Assembly: GCA_023053575.1 (NCBI GenBank)
Contig: JAKZAP010000014.1
Coordinates: forward strand, 6,324,001-6,388,000
Direction: 5' to 3'
Length of the DNA: 64,000 nucleotides
Origin: Branchinecta lynchi
Taxonomy: Eukaryota > Arthropoda > Branchiopoda > Anostraca > Branchinectidae
Numbering within the stretch: position 1 is the stretch's first letter; each line of letters opens with the position of its first letter. Below are positions 33,001 to 45,000 of the stretch, piece by piece. The translations under genes were made by a program, and so were the position numbers. The notes below the pieces were generated by a model. It ran no database searches. It was not told the DNA's origin and saw nothing but the letters and a program-made list of their open reading frames with translations.

Positions 33001-36000
33001 AGATCTTTGAGGGGGGGGGGGGCATCGCACGGTCGCAGTCGGAAGAATTCCGACTTAAATTTCACCAACAAACTTCAATTTGTAAGCCCTTTTGCTTGTG
33101 GTTTTCTTTAGTTCATGGTGTTTGGGGGAAGGGAGGGGCTCCCATCTAAGTATGCAACTAACTGCCTACCGGATCTTTGAGGGGTGGGGGTATTGCACGG
33201 GTCATTCTTACTAAACTTGAGCTAATATGAACGAATGTATATCAAGTACAGTGTGAGTAGTCGCCGACCATGTATGTGACTAGTCTAGGGTGGAGTTGTC
33301 CATTCGTGCTTCCCAGCTGATTACGGTTTCGTCAGCATCGTCAACTTCGCAGTTAAGTTCAGCGAGCTTACTACCCTCTCTTTTAGCATTTATAGTGCTG
33401 TGTTGTTAGCCTTGGTTGAAGTTAGTGCAGGAGACGGCTGTCAAGGTGTGCTAAGGAAGAGGTCTGCTTGAATAGAAGGGGTCTGTATTAGCAAAGGGGT
33501 TGAATAGGAAGGGTTAGATGAACGTAAACTGCCTAGAGCTGTATAGAAACTTTAGAGAGCTAGAACAGATAATTTTTAAATGCACTTGTGTCTGAAATGG
33601 TGGAAACCAAACCTCAGCCTATTATCTTCTGCCCGTGAGGTTTTCGTGACGTCATGAAAGAAATAGGGAAATTCGATTAAATTAATGTTGCAGAATATAT
33701 GTTTGCATCTGTATATATAGAGCAGAGCGGCCAGCGAGTCGCCGGCCGCGTTTACACTTATAAACCGTTCTAGGGACAATCAGTTCCGTTAGTAAAAGGA
33801 AAATATTGACTTTTCGTGTGACGTAAGGAGTTAGGTAATCAGCTAAAGTTTAGTCAATACCGTTATTTATTGAGCATCTCAGCTGTCGGTAGTCGGATTG
33901 CTTCTCCGGTTAATTGATTGAATAGCCTACATGTCAAGATTTATTATTAATGAACACTCATATAATACACACAAAATCCATCATTAATTAAATACCAGTG
34001 TGGGAGCCAAATTATTTCTGGCTTTAAACAGGAGAAAAACTAGTTCGAATGGTGCAAACCTAAGAAAACAAAATCTGTAAAAAAGAAATAAATCGGCTTA
34101 ACGCCTTGTGGTACGATCACCGCAAAGGTGGTCACCTTTGCAGGTGATACTGGGGGCGTCACGTATGGGGGGGGGGGGGTAAAAATTACCCGAGCCGGCG
34201 TGAAGCGCCACGATTTTTATGGCACTCGCCCTTCAGCCAAGTGCCATATAGCGATCGCAATTTCTGTCCGTCAGTCGGTCCCGGTGTTGCAAGTTCGGTA
34301 GGTAGGTAGGTAGGTAGGTAGGTTTTTATTTTTAACCAAAAACATTAAAAATAAAATAAAATAACAATACTAATATCCCATTGCAGCAAAAAGAAAGTCC
34401 TAAGGACTTGTGCTGCAATTTATTAATACTACTTGTATCTAATAAATAAATAACTAAACATAACAACTTATTATCCACCTAGCCTATGACTTAAATAACA
34501 AACAATTAAACGTGAACACTACACGCAACAAGAATCCTTAATATTTACTCATTACCAGTTTCAGCCCCACCCGAACAACTGTGAAAAAAAAAGAAAGAAA
34601 AAAAAGAAGAAGAAAAAGACCACATACCCTTCAACTCGTATTAATTAAGTGGAAAGTTTTCAGTTTATTTTTAAATCCGTATAAAGTGGCAGACTCCCTG
34701 ATGCTAGACGGCAGATTATTCCAAACAGAAGGCCCCAGATTATGAATCATATAAGATGATCTAACTGTTTTTCTTTTTTCATTAGTTAAAAACTGTGCAT
34801 TTCTAGTATCATAATTGTGGTGCTCCTGATTCATAGAAAAATAACCATGGAAATAATCAGGGCATATATGGTTCATGCTTTGAAACACAAAAATTGATGC
34901 CTGGTAATCACGAATCTGACCAACATTCAGAACATTACACCGGGAAAAGCTGGCAATGGTTTTGGATTCAACCTCCTTTTTTATGTCCGCAACCAAACGA
35001 ATGCTTTTATTTTGCAAAATCTGGATCCTTTTATAATTAGAAAAAAAATTGCTAGCCCAATGAACACAACCAGATAAGCTAGGACTTATCTTCCAGATAA
35101 GCTAGGACGATGAAACTTGGTTGGCGTAGCAGGGATAGGACCAGATTAAATTAGAAATAGTCGCTTCACCAATCCGACCATCTGGGGGGGGGGGGAGGGA
35201 GGGGGGATCCGTAGAAATTAGGCAAAATGAGGTGTTTTTGGGATCCCAAAACGTAAGTGGAGGGATACCTATGACATCGCAAAAATGTCCGTCGGTCTGT
35301 GAGCACGGTAACTGTCGAAGGGAATGAGGTATTTTGATGAAACTTGGTGTGAGGATTCATTAAATCAAGGGTAAAGTCCTACATTTAGGGGTGGGGAGGG
35401 GGTTCAAATAAGGGACAAACAAAATATTTTTAAACAGCTAATGTGATAGTCGAGTATGGGGTAAGAAGGCGTGCTGAGCACGATATTGAAAACCATTTTC
35501 TCGCCGGACAAGTAGTTTGCCCGGAATCGGGCAAAAGCCGGAAAGTTGGTTAAAAGAGTTGATTAAATGTTCGGATTAGGGGTAAGGAGACATGCTGAAC
35601 ACGATGGGGAAAACCATTTTCTTGCCGAACAAGTAGTTCGTCCGGAATCCGGGAAAAGCGGAAAGTTGGTTAAAAGTAAAAGTTTCATTTGATGTTGATT
35701 AAATGTTCGGTTTAGGGGTAAAAAGACACTGAACACGATGGTGAAAACCATTTTCTCGCCAGACAACTACTTGGCCCGGAATCCTGCCAAAATTGGAAAA
35801 TTTGTTAAAAGCAAAAGTTTGATCAGATGACAGATTAAGGGGTAAGAAGAGAGGCTGAGTCTGGGTATGACAATCATTTTTTACCCGGACATATAATCAG
35901 TCCGGAATCCGGTTGTAACGAATTTTTTAAGTTTTATTTAAAGTTGGTTAGATGTTCTTTATAGGTATAAGGAGACACACTGGATTCTTTTCTGAATTTT

Positions 36001-39000
36001 TCTTTTTTTGCTGGCCTAGTAGTTCGCTCTGAATTCGGGAGAAACCGGAAACTTGGCAGAAGTAAAGCAGGAAGTCTCGGTCAGTATCGTCAGAATAGAT
36101 ATGGCTTATGAGGTACATCTGAACTTGTTTTTCTCTGATGATTAGCCTGGCGAAGACAATACCCAATTGTCTGGATCAAATATTAGATTTTTGGGATCCC
36201 ATCGACACCTTTGGTCTTGTTAACTTACGAACGAGTGATCGGATCTTATTGAAACTTGATATATGGAAGGAACTCGTGTCTCAGACGTTCCATTTTAAAT
36301 CCAGACCGGACCCGGTGACGTTGGGGGGAGTTGGAGGGGGAAACCGGAAATCTTAGAAAACGCTTACAGTGGAGAGGTTGGGATGAAAGTAGGTGGAAAG
36401 AACAAGTCATAGATACATGATGACATAACTGGACTGGATCCGCTCACTTGGGGACTTCTGGGGGGGGGGGGGGGATTCGAGTTTCTAGCGATCCCGCGAA
36501 TTCGGTGCTTCCTCATGTGCTAGGACGATGAAAATTGGCAGGCATGTCAGGGACCCGAACAGATTGACGTAAGAATAGTCGTTTCCCCGATCCGACCATC
36601 TGGGGGGGGGGAGGGGGAATCCGGAAAAGTTAGGTAGTTTAACTTAAAATCGGGTGATCGGATCTTAATGACACTTGATATATGGAAAGACCTCGTGTCT
36701 ACAGACGCCCCATTTTCAATCCGGACCAGATTCGGTGACATTGGGAGGAACAAGCACAAGTCATAGATGCTTCAGTGACATAACCGGACCGGATCCGGTC
36801 ACTTTGGGGGGGGGGGGTCCAAATTTCTACTGATCCCGCGTGTTTGGTACTTCCTGGTGTGCTAGGATGATGAAACTTTGCAGGCGTGTCAGGGACCTGA
36901 TCAGATTGACTTGAGAATGTAGTTTCCCATGTCCGACTATCTTGGGTGGTGCGAAGGGATTGGGAATCCGGAATCTAGTTGCAAGCTCAGCTATTGAGCG
37001 GATGATCGGATTTAAATGAAACTTGATATTTAGGAAGACCTCGTGCCTCAGACGTCCCATTTTAAATCCGGACCGGATCCGGTGACATTGGGGGGGGGGG
37101 GAGTCAGATATGGGGAACCGGAAATCTTTGTAAACGCTTAAGAGTGGAGGGATCAGGATGAAACTTGGTGGGAAGAACGAGCACAAGTCCTAGATACGTC
37201 ATTGACATAATAGGACCGGATGCGGGTACTGTGGGGGAGTTGGGGGGGGGCCGGATTTCTGGCGATCGCGCGAGTTCGGTACTTCCTGATGTGCTAGGAC
37301 GATGACACTTGGTAGGCCTGTCAGGGACCCGAACATATTGACTTGTGAATTGTCGTTTCCTCGATCCAACCATCGTGGAAGGAGTGGAGGGACGGGGAAT
37401 CCGGAATCTAGTGGCATGAGCAGCTTTTGAATGGGTGATTGGATTTGAATGAAACTTGGCAAGTGGAAAGAGCCATCGTTTCAGATGTTCCATGTGAAGT
37501 CCAGGTCGGATTCAATACTTGTGGGCTGAGAGGGGCACTTGGAAACTTTTGAAACGCTTAGAGCTAAGTTGAAGGATTGGGACGGAACTTGGCGGGAAAA
37601 CACGCGTTGGGCCTTAATTGACGGAGCCAGATGGTATCGGAGGTCTGTGGGTGGAGTTGGAGGGGGTTTCCCTTGATTCCGATGATCGCCAGCTAGGATA
37701 GTTCAAGATCTTCTAAGAACGATGAAACTTTGCAGGCATATTATTGACTAAAGGATCCCACACAGTGCCCTAGGAAAATTTGTGTTCTGGGACCCAACAT
37801 TATTTTAGGGAGTTGAGGGAAGAGGAATCCGTAAGTTACTGTAAGAAACTTTATGGGTGATAAGAACGGAGGACCTAGACGAGCAAAACAAGCGTTCGAA
37901 TCACGTCTGCGAATCACATGCAGCCACGATCGGAGGAGCTGGGGTGGGAGGGGAATGTGCACAAAGTCCGAACCTATGGACACAATAGGATGCAAGTTGG
38001 ACAGTACCGAGCTTATGCGGCCTTTTTTGTTATTTGGCGTCCGGAACGGATCCGACGGGGGGGGGGGGGGTGAGGCGGGAACCTGAAATTTGCTGATAGG
38101 CTATGCTCCGATTCCAGTCAGACTTGATGGACGGGAAGACGAGACCTTAGGTGCGAAGTTTATGTTTCCGAGTCGTATTCAGCCACAGTGGGGGGAGTAG
38201 GGATGGGAGTCCCGGCGATGATATTGCTCGCATAGGGGTTAAACAACTCCGGATCCGACAACGGCGGGGGGGGGGGAGTCACAAGAAGTAAACAAATTGC
38301 TAGGTTTCGAGTGAAACTTGATAGGTTAGGTGGTACGAGAAGATGCTTCAGATGATCCGTTTAAGAGTCGAACCAGATTCGGCCGCGTGCGGAGAGTTGG
38401 AGAGGGTATCGGAAACTGTATGGCACGTCTAGGGACCACACGAGTGGGTCTGTTGGGTTGAAACTCGGAAGGTAGACAAGTTATTTGCCCTAGAAGATGC
38501 CAGGCGATGCCAGAAATGTTCAGACTCTAGTGAACTAAATATCCTATTTCTAGGTCCAAACATCATTTTTGGACGTTGTCATCAACTTTCTGTACCACCT
38601 ACTCGTAACAAGTGGCATATGAACTCGTAGATCTGGTTCGCAAAAACAGTCGATTTTTTTTCTTGAAAACAGTCGATTTTTCTTAAAAACAGTCGGTTTT
38701 TCTTAGAAATAATAGAAAGAGTCGTTTTTTCCTGCAAAAATAGTCCGCAGAAGTGACAGCCAGTCGGTAAATACCTTGCCACGCCACTGGTTGATACTGT
38801 CGGAGTCACCTTGCTTGAATAGATATGAAAGAAAAAAGTTGCCGCAGATAAGTAGCTGTAGAATTTCGCTTCGTAATCCCCGTACTTGAATGAAGGGGTC
38901 ATTGTTTGCGGGTTATGCTGAGTCGTGGACGCGGCTAACAGGACCCGTCCGTTTTGTAAACAGGTTGAAATCAGGTTGCTATGCGAAAGTCACTACCCTG

Positions 39001-42000
39001 AAGCGTGTGTTGTTTGTTTATTTCTGTCCCTTTGTTTGTCTTTGGGTTGGTGGTGCACAACTAAATCCGCTGTTACTGGTCCGGACAAGAATCGGCTTTC
39101 GCGGCCTGATTTTCGCCGTCGTCAGAGGTTTTGTTATAAATTAAAAAAAGGCATCTTTTCTGGATGGAATGACAGTGGAACTGGAAATTCCAGCAGCAGT
39201 CCGCCTTATTCTTCGATTATTCAGACTCCCGACTACTAGACAGTCGTTGGTACCCATCGCAAGGTCTGACTGGACCAGTTTGGGGTACTCTTGGCAGTTT
39301 GTACCGTCGGGAGTTTCATTTTGATAACACAAGGATGCGCAGTTTTGCACAGATAACACTTAGTATGTTAGCTGTTATGTTTTTCAAACGTTATGCATAC
39401 AAGAAGAGAAAATGTACCGGAAAAACATCTGCTTGCTATTTTGTTTGTCATCATGATATCGGAAAAGTCATTAGATGCTTTTTCGGTACCTCCTGACAAT
39501 GCTTGATTCAAGGCCGTATCCAGGGGGGGGGGATTAAGGGGTTGCCCCCCCCCCCTGAAATATACAAAAATAGTCATTTTTATAGGCTTTTCCCTCTGAT
39601 GTATGTCTTTTTGTACTTTTTTGTCCGACCCGCAGGCACGCCCCCCCCCCCCAAAAAAAAAGACACCCCCCCCCTCCCCCCGAAATAAATTCCTGGATAC
39701 GGGCCTGGATTGTATGCATAACGTAGCGATTGCAAAATCACCGCAGATAGAACAAATATGCGCCGGCTGTTTCTGTAAACTCGCTTCAGTTTTCCCAGCT
39801 GTATTGGCGCTTCGAACGCGATGGGACTGGAAAGTGACCTTGTAAAGTTGTGTAGCCGAAGCCGCTTTCCAGAATTCTTTCGCGTGGCGAATTTTCCTTT
39901 TGCTTTCCGGAAAGCGCTAACTACCAGTCAACCACGTCCCACTGTCAAAACGTCCCCGGCGAAACATACCCCAACCAGTTGAAGGTAACAGAACACCACA
40001 AAAATACATACTACACAATGTTTACCTTTGTTCAGAAAAGGAATTCACTTCGAAAGTATACTGGGTCAGATGAAAGTCTTTAAATCCTAAAACAAGCAAT
40101 TGTCTTATTTCTGGGGTCCCAAAAGATACTGACAGATACCTATGACTTCGTAAAGGTCGTCCATCTGTCGGCCCAGTCGGGAAAAACACAGAAGAAATCA
40201 AATGCTGCTATGGTTTTTTCGGTGATCGGTATTCTCGTCGGCAGATCGGGTTCTTTTTTACACGTAAGAAAGCAAATTCTGTATCGGCTTCTATTTAAAT
40301 GTAAGAAATAAAGTCTTTACAGTCTTGTCAGGCAAAACACAAGAAATCGAATGCTTTTGTCGGGCGTCCGCATTCTTTCGGCACATTGATTTATTTTAAA
40401 CGTAAGAAATCAAATTCTGCAAACATTTCAGATTTAAAAATTCTCGCTAGTTCAACTTACTGTGGGTATCGTCGGAAGCTTCGCTTGTTAGCTAAAGTTG
40501 GAACGAAAAGGCGAATGTGTGAATTTAAATAGACGAATTTACAATAAAGGAACAATCTCAACCGATGCATTAAAATTAGTTTTACACAAGATTTCGCCTT
40601 CGGCGCATTTTGTAGTATTCTTTGTTTGGAAGATTGGTGTTTCGATCGGATCTGAGTGAAACTTAATATTCTGAAAAACCTTGNNNNNNNNNNNNNNNNN
40701 NNNNNNNNNNNNNNNNNNNNNNNNNNNNNNNNNNNNNNNNNNNNNNNNNNNNNNNNNNNNNNNNNNNNNNNNNNNNNNNNNNNCTGGAATATTCTCGTCG
40801 GGAAATCCGAAAATGCACTAACCAAACACTTCTTCATTCCTTTCTGTTCCTTGACGATAAACCAACCACACTGCCAAACCTGTTTCCTCGAATTGTTCTT
40901 GAGTGATTCTTTTGATTGAAACCCTTTTGGGTTTGTCTGGCTGTCCATCAATCCGGGAAATGGTCCACTTTTATTCAGTGACTTAAGAATTTCATATTCC
41001 TGTCAGTGATACTCCCACCAACTCAGCCCACTGAGGTTGGATCAGGCCATAATACCTGAATAGAACAACTAGGTCACATGGGCACAGTATTGCCAAGTTT
41101 ATCTCAATCGCTCAACCGATTTGGTCCCTAAGCGTTTAAGAAAATTTCCAGGACCCATCCTAATCCCCCCAGAGCACTACCATAATTGCATGAAGAGATT
41201 CGGACACATAAATGGGCCAATGGCATATATTTTGCATCCGCGTCTACAATGCATCTAGCATCACTCGAACGGACCATTTCCGAAAAATTTCCAGTGGGCC
41301 TACCGGTCCGGTACCCCTCAGCCCAACCTTCATCCAACAGACGTCAGATCTGGTTTGGGCCTCAAATTACGTATCTAGGGTCCATGAGTTTTGTACCCTT
41401 CAAGTTTTATCCCAATCACTCTATCCGTTCCGCCCCTACTCGTATTTCAGTATTTCCGAGAACTCCTTGCAACACTGTTCTCGGACGCAGATAAATTGAA
41501 CATCTTGGGAAATTTCAGTCGAATCCGTGTACTTTCTAAGGCCCATGCACCTGTTTTTTTAGGGGTATCACAAAGTCACTCTGACCCCTCCCTCCACTCA
41601 GTTGTCGGATTGCCCGTTCACTTCACCTGTACATTGATCCAACGCACCCTTATACCAAATTTCAACAAGATATCTCAACCATTTCGAGAGTTATGACGGT
41701 AAAAGACGGACAGACAGACTTTACGAACTCGTAGGTGCTAACCTTTTGATACCCCCCCCCCCCCCCCAAAAAAAAAAAGCCGCTTAGTTTACAAGCGAAA
41801 AAGACAGCCGCGTAAATCTTCAAGCAGTGACGCAATCTGCTGAACTGTCTATCACTACTTTTCTGGTTTGCAATACTATTGACTGCATGGTATGTACCTG
41901 GTTCTATGTGATAACCATTGGTGACAGGAGGTTAATCGCGAATTCATTAATTTTCATTAAAAAACCATCTCAATTGATATGTTACAACTCATAATTACAA

Positions 42001-45000
42001 CTGTTGTAAGATGCATTCACGGGGAGCTTGGCGCCGGCAACGGCGCTTTTTGTCGGTAAATCCTTAAATCTTGTCGGTAAAATCTGGGCTTGCCCCCCCC
42101 CCCCCCCCCCCCCACACACAAAAATGGGCTAGTCTCGCCACGTCCTCAACTGATGCATTATAATTAGTTACACACAAAAATTCCGCCTGCGGCGCATTTT
42201 GTAGTATTTTCTATGTGGAACATCGGTGTTTCATTTAGTTGGCATTTCAGGGTTGACATTCTTGGGGGTATGAAACACGTTAAAAGCTAGAACTTGTATG
42301 AAACATATAGAAAAATGTTTCCGGAAAAAAGGCAGATTAAAAAAATTTCGAATGCGGCGCTTACTTTAACTTGTACTGGGTACGGTCGTTGGAAGCTTCG
42401 CTTTTTAGCGAAAGTTGATATGAAAAGCCGAATATGCGAACTTTAGTATATAGTCTCAGCTCATGCCTTATAGTTAGTTTTACACCGGTTCTAGTCTATG
42501 CTGGTGGGAAATATATGCCGAGGCAGCGGCATGTGCCTGCACATTTTTTAGTCCGTCAGCGTCAAATTTTTCGGCAAATTTTTTAATCCGTCAGCGTCAG
42601 CACAAACAGGACGCCCCCCCCCCCTCCCCCAAAGGTAAAAGGCTAGTGACACCCCTGGTTGAACGTAACAGTAAACCACAAAAATACATACTACAAAATG
42701 TTTACCTTTGTTCAGAAAAAAGTGTTTTGCTAGTTCGGACACTTCCACATAAGCTAGGACGATGAAACTTGGCAGCACATCAGGGGCGCGACCAGATTAA
42801 CTTGGAAATAGTCACGTCCCTGGTCCGAAGAAGATTAAGGTATGTATAACTTTCAAATGGGCGATCGAATCTGAATGAAACTTAATATTCTGAAAAACCA
42901 TGTTCTCGGACGACCCAGTTCAAATCCCGACCGGATCCGGTGACTCCGGGAGGAGTTATAGGGGGAACCGGAAATCGCTTAGAATAGAGGGATCAGGGTG
43001 AAACTTGGTGGGAAGAAGAACCACAAGTCCTAGATACATCATTCACATAACCGGACTTGATTCGGGCACTGTGGGATGAGGGGTCCGGAATTCGGTGATT
43101 CGGCGAGATCGATACTTACTGACTTAATAGGGCGATGAAACTTGGTTGACGTATCAGGAACCCGAACAGACCGACTTGAAAATAGTCGTTTCCCCGATCC
43201 GACCATCGTCGGGAGTGGAGGGACGGGAATCCGGAATCTAGTGGCATGCATACCTTTTGAAGGGTGATCGACTTTGAATGAAACTTGGCAAGTGGAAAGA
43301 GTTATCGTCTCAGACGTTACATTTCGCGTCCGGATCAGATGCTTGTGGAGTCGTGTCTTGACAGAATCAGATCATATCGGGTCGTGTCTCTTCCAGATGT
43401 GCTAGGGACGATGAAACATGGCAGGCATATTAGTGACCCGACCAAATAGACTTAAGGACCCGACCCAATGCCCTAGGAAAACTTCCGTTCCCGAATCAGA
43501 CCATATTTTAGGAAGTCAAGGGAAGGTGGAATCCGGAAATTACTGACTTCCGTAGGTTGCGAAAGGGTGTTCCAGTTCGAATTAAATTCTACGGGTGATA
43601 AGAACTGATGACCTAGATATGTAAAAGTCCGAACCACATGCAGCCATGGCTGGGGGAGTAGGAGTTGGGGCAGGAAACTTTGTCACATGCACACAAACCA
43701 AACGAATGCGCCGAATGGGATGCAAGTTGGACTGTAGGCTACCGAGTATATGCGGCCTAGATTTGTATTTGGCATCCGGACCCGATTCGGCCACGGTAGG
43801 AGGAGGGTGGAGTGGAACCGAAAATTTGCAGGTATGCTTCGATTCGATTCAAACTTGATAGACTGGAAGAGGAGATGTCAGAGACGCGAAATCTATATGT
43901 CCGAGTTGTATTCGCCCACTGTGGGGGGAGTCCCGGAAATGTGGTGGCTCGCATAGGGGTCAAACGAGTAGACCGATTTGAATGAAACTTGAAATTAGAG
44001 AGAGCATATGCCTTAAGCGACGTATGTGAGGGCTCGGACCGGACTCAAGCACGGTGGGGGGGGGGGGGGTTTGAAACTTGATAGTGGTTAAGAGAAGATG
44101 CTTTAGATGGTCTGTTTGTGGGTCCGAGCTAGATTTGGCCGTGGAAGTTGGAAGCGGGGTACCAGATATACTGTGGCGTTTCTAGGGATCAAACCAGTGG
44201 ATCTAAACTTGGAAGGTAGAAGATTCATTTGCCCTATATAATCTGAGGTGATGCCGAAAATGCTCAAACTCGGGTGAAATTAGCTATCCTATTTGTAGGT
44301 CCCAACCTAGGGGGGTTGAAGGAGTATTCTGTGGCGTTCTTATCTACTTTCTTGCAGCACCTACTCGTAACATGTGCCATATGAGCTCGTCTCTTGTTGA
44401 ACTTCATTTTTTGTCGGACAAGTGGTTCACCCGCAATTCTTCTAGAACCGGAACTGGGTGAATAGTATTTTTTTTTTGAGGTTCATTAAAGGCCATTGAT
44501 CCTCAGGAAGAACGAGAAACGACTCAAACTCAACAACTCAAATCTTGTGTCAAACAATCACCGCGATCTTTGCGGGCAGCTGTGATACCAGAGGGGACCG
44601 CATCTGGCTCTTCTGCTAGGTACCCGCGATTTTGCATCGGCAAGGAGAGTTAGTCATTAAGTATTCGTGTCTGAAGTTTAGTTTGTCACTGGTTAAGCAA
44701 TTCGCGCTAAACCCGTCAAAAACAGGAAATAACTGGTTGAAAGCATAAAGACTAAAAATTACGGGGACAGACACAGTCATCAATAAAAGTTGGTGGAAGG
44801 TTGTTTGACTGGAAAGAAACACGATGAATCGAGAAACACATTATTCTCGCCTTCGATGAACCAAATGTGTGTCTTGGTTCTCTGTTTTATTATTTATCCC
44901 TAAACTGCAGAGTTCGAAGTTGCCTAAGGTTCTGGGAAGTATGTATCGTGTCGGTCTTGAGTAGCATACGAACGAAGATAATGCCAAGGGGTTATGGAAG

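Larger units (their letters stand above)
34209..38640 (-). mobile_element. ATGGCACTTG-family repeat, copy 4, with two nested insertions
   Basis: Begins with TTTTTATGGCACTCGCC and ATATAGCGATCGCAATTTC, and ends in TACCACCTACTCGTAAC with AAGTGGCATATGA. The copy is interrupted by a CR1/L2-like fragment (34297-35095) and by GGGATCCC-family copy C (35234-36221). After each, the GATGAAACTTGG-module sequence resumes in the same orientation. Confidence 0.65.
39981..42720. repeat. Repeats bracketing the assembly gap
   Basis: A 60-base segment (CCACAAAAATACATACTACA, then AATGTTTACCTTTGTTCAGA) at 39981-40041 recurs at 42661-42720. A GCGGCGCATTTTGTAGTATT segment at 40604 recurs at about 42190. A GGAAGCTTCGCTT segment at 40475 recurs at about 42393. 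A degenerate GGGATCCC-family left end lies at about 40115-40190. Confidence 0.6.

Noticed and set aside
40457..40951. Long open frames across 40457-40951
   Set aside because: They read through the 100-N gap, so the length is an artefact.
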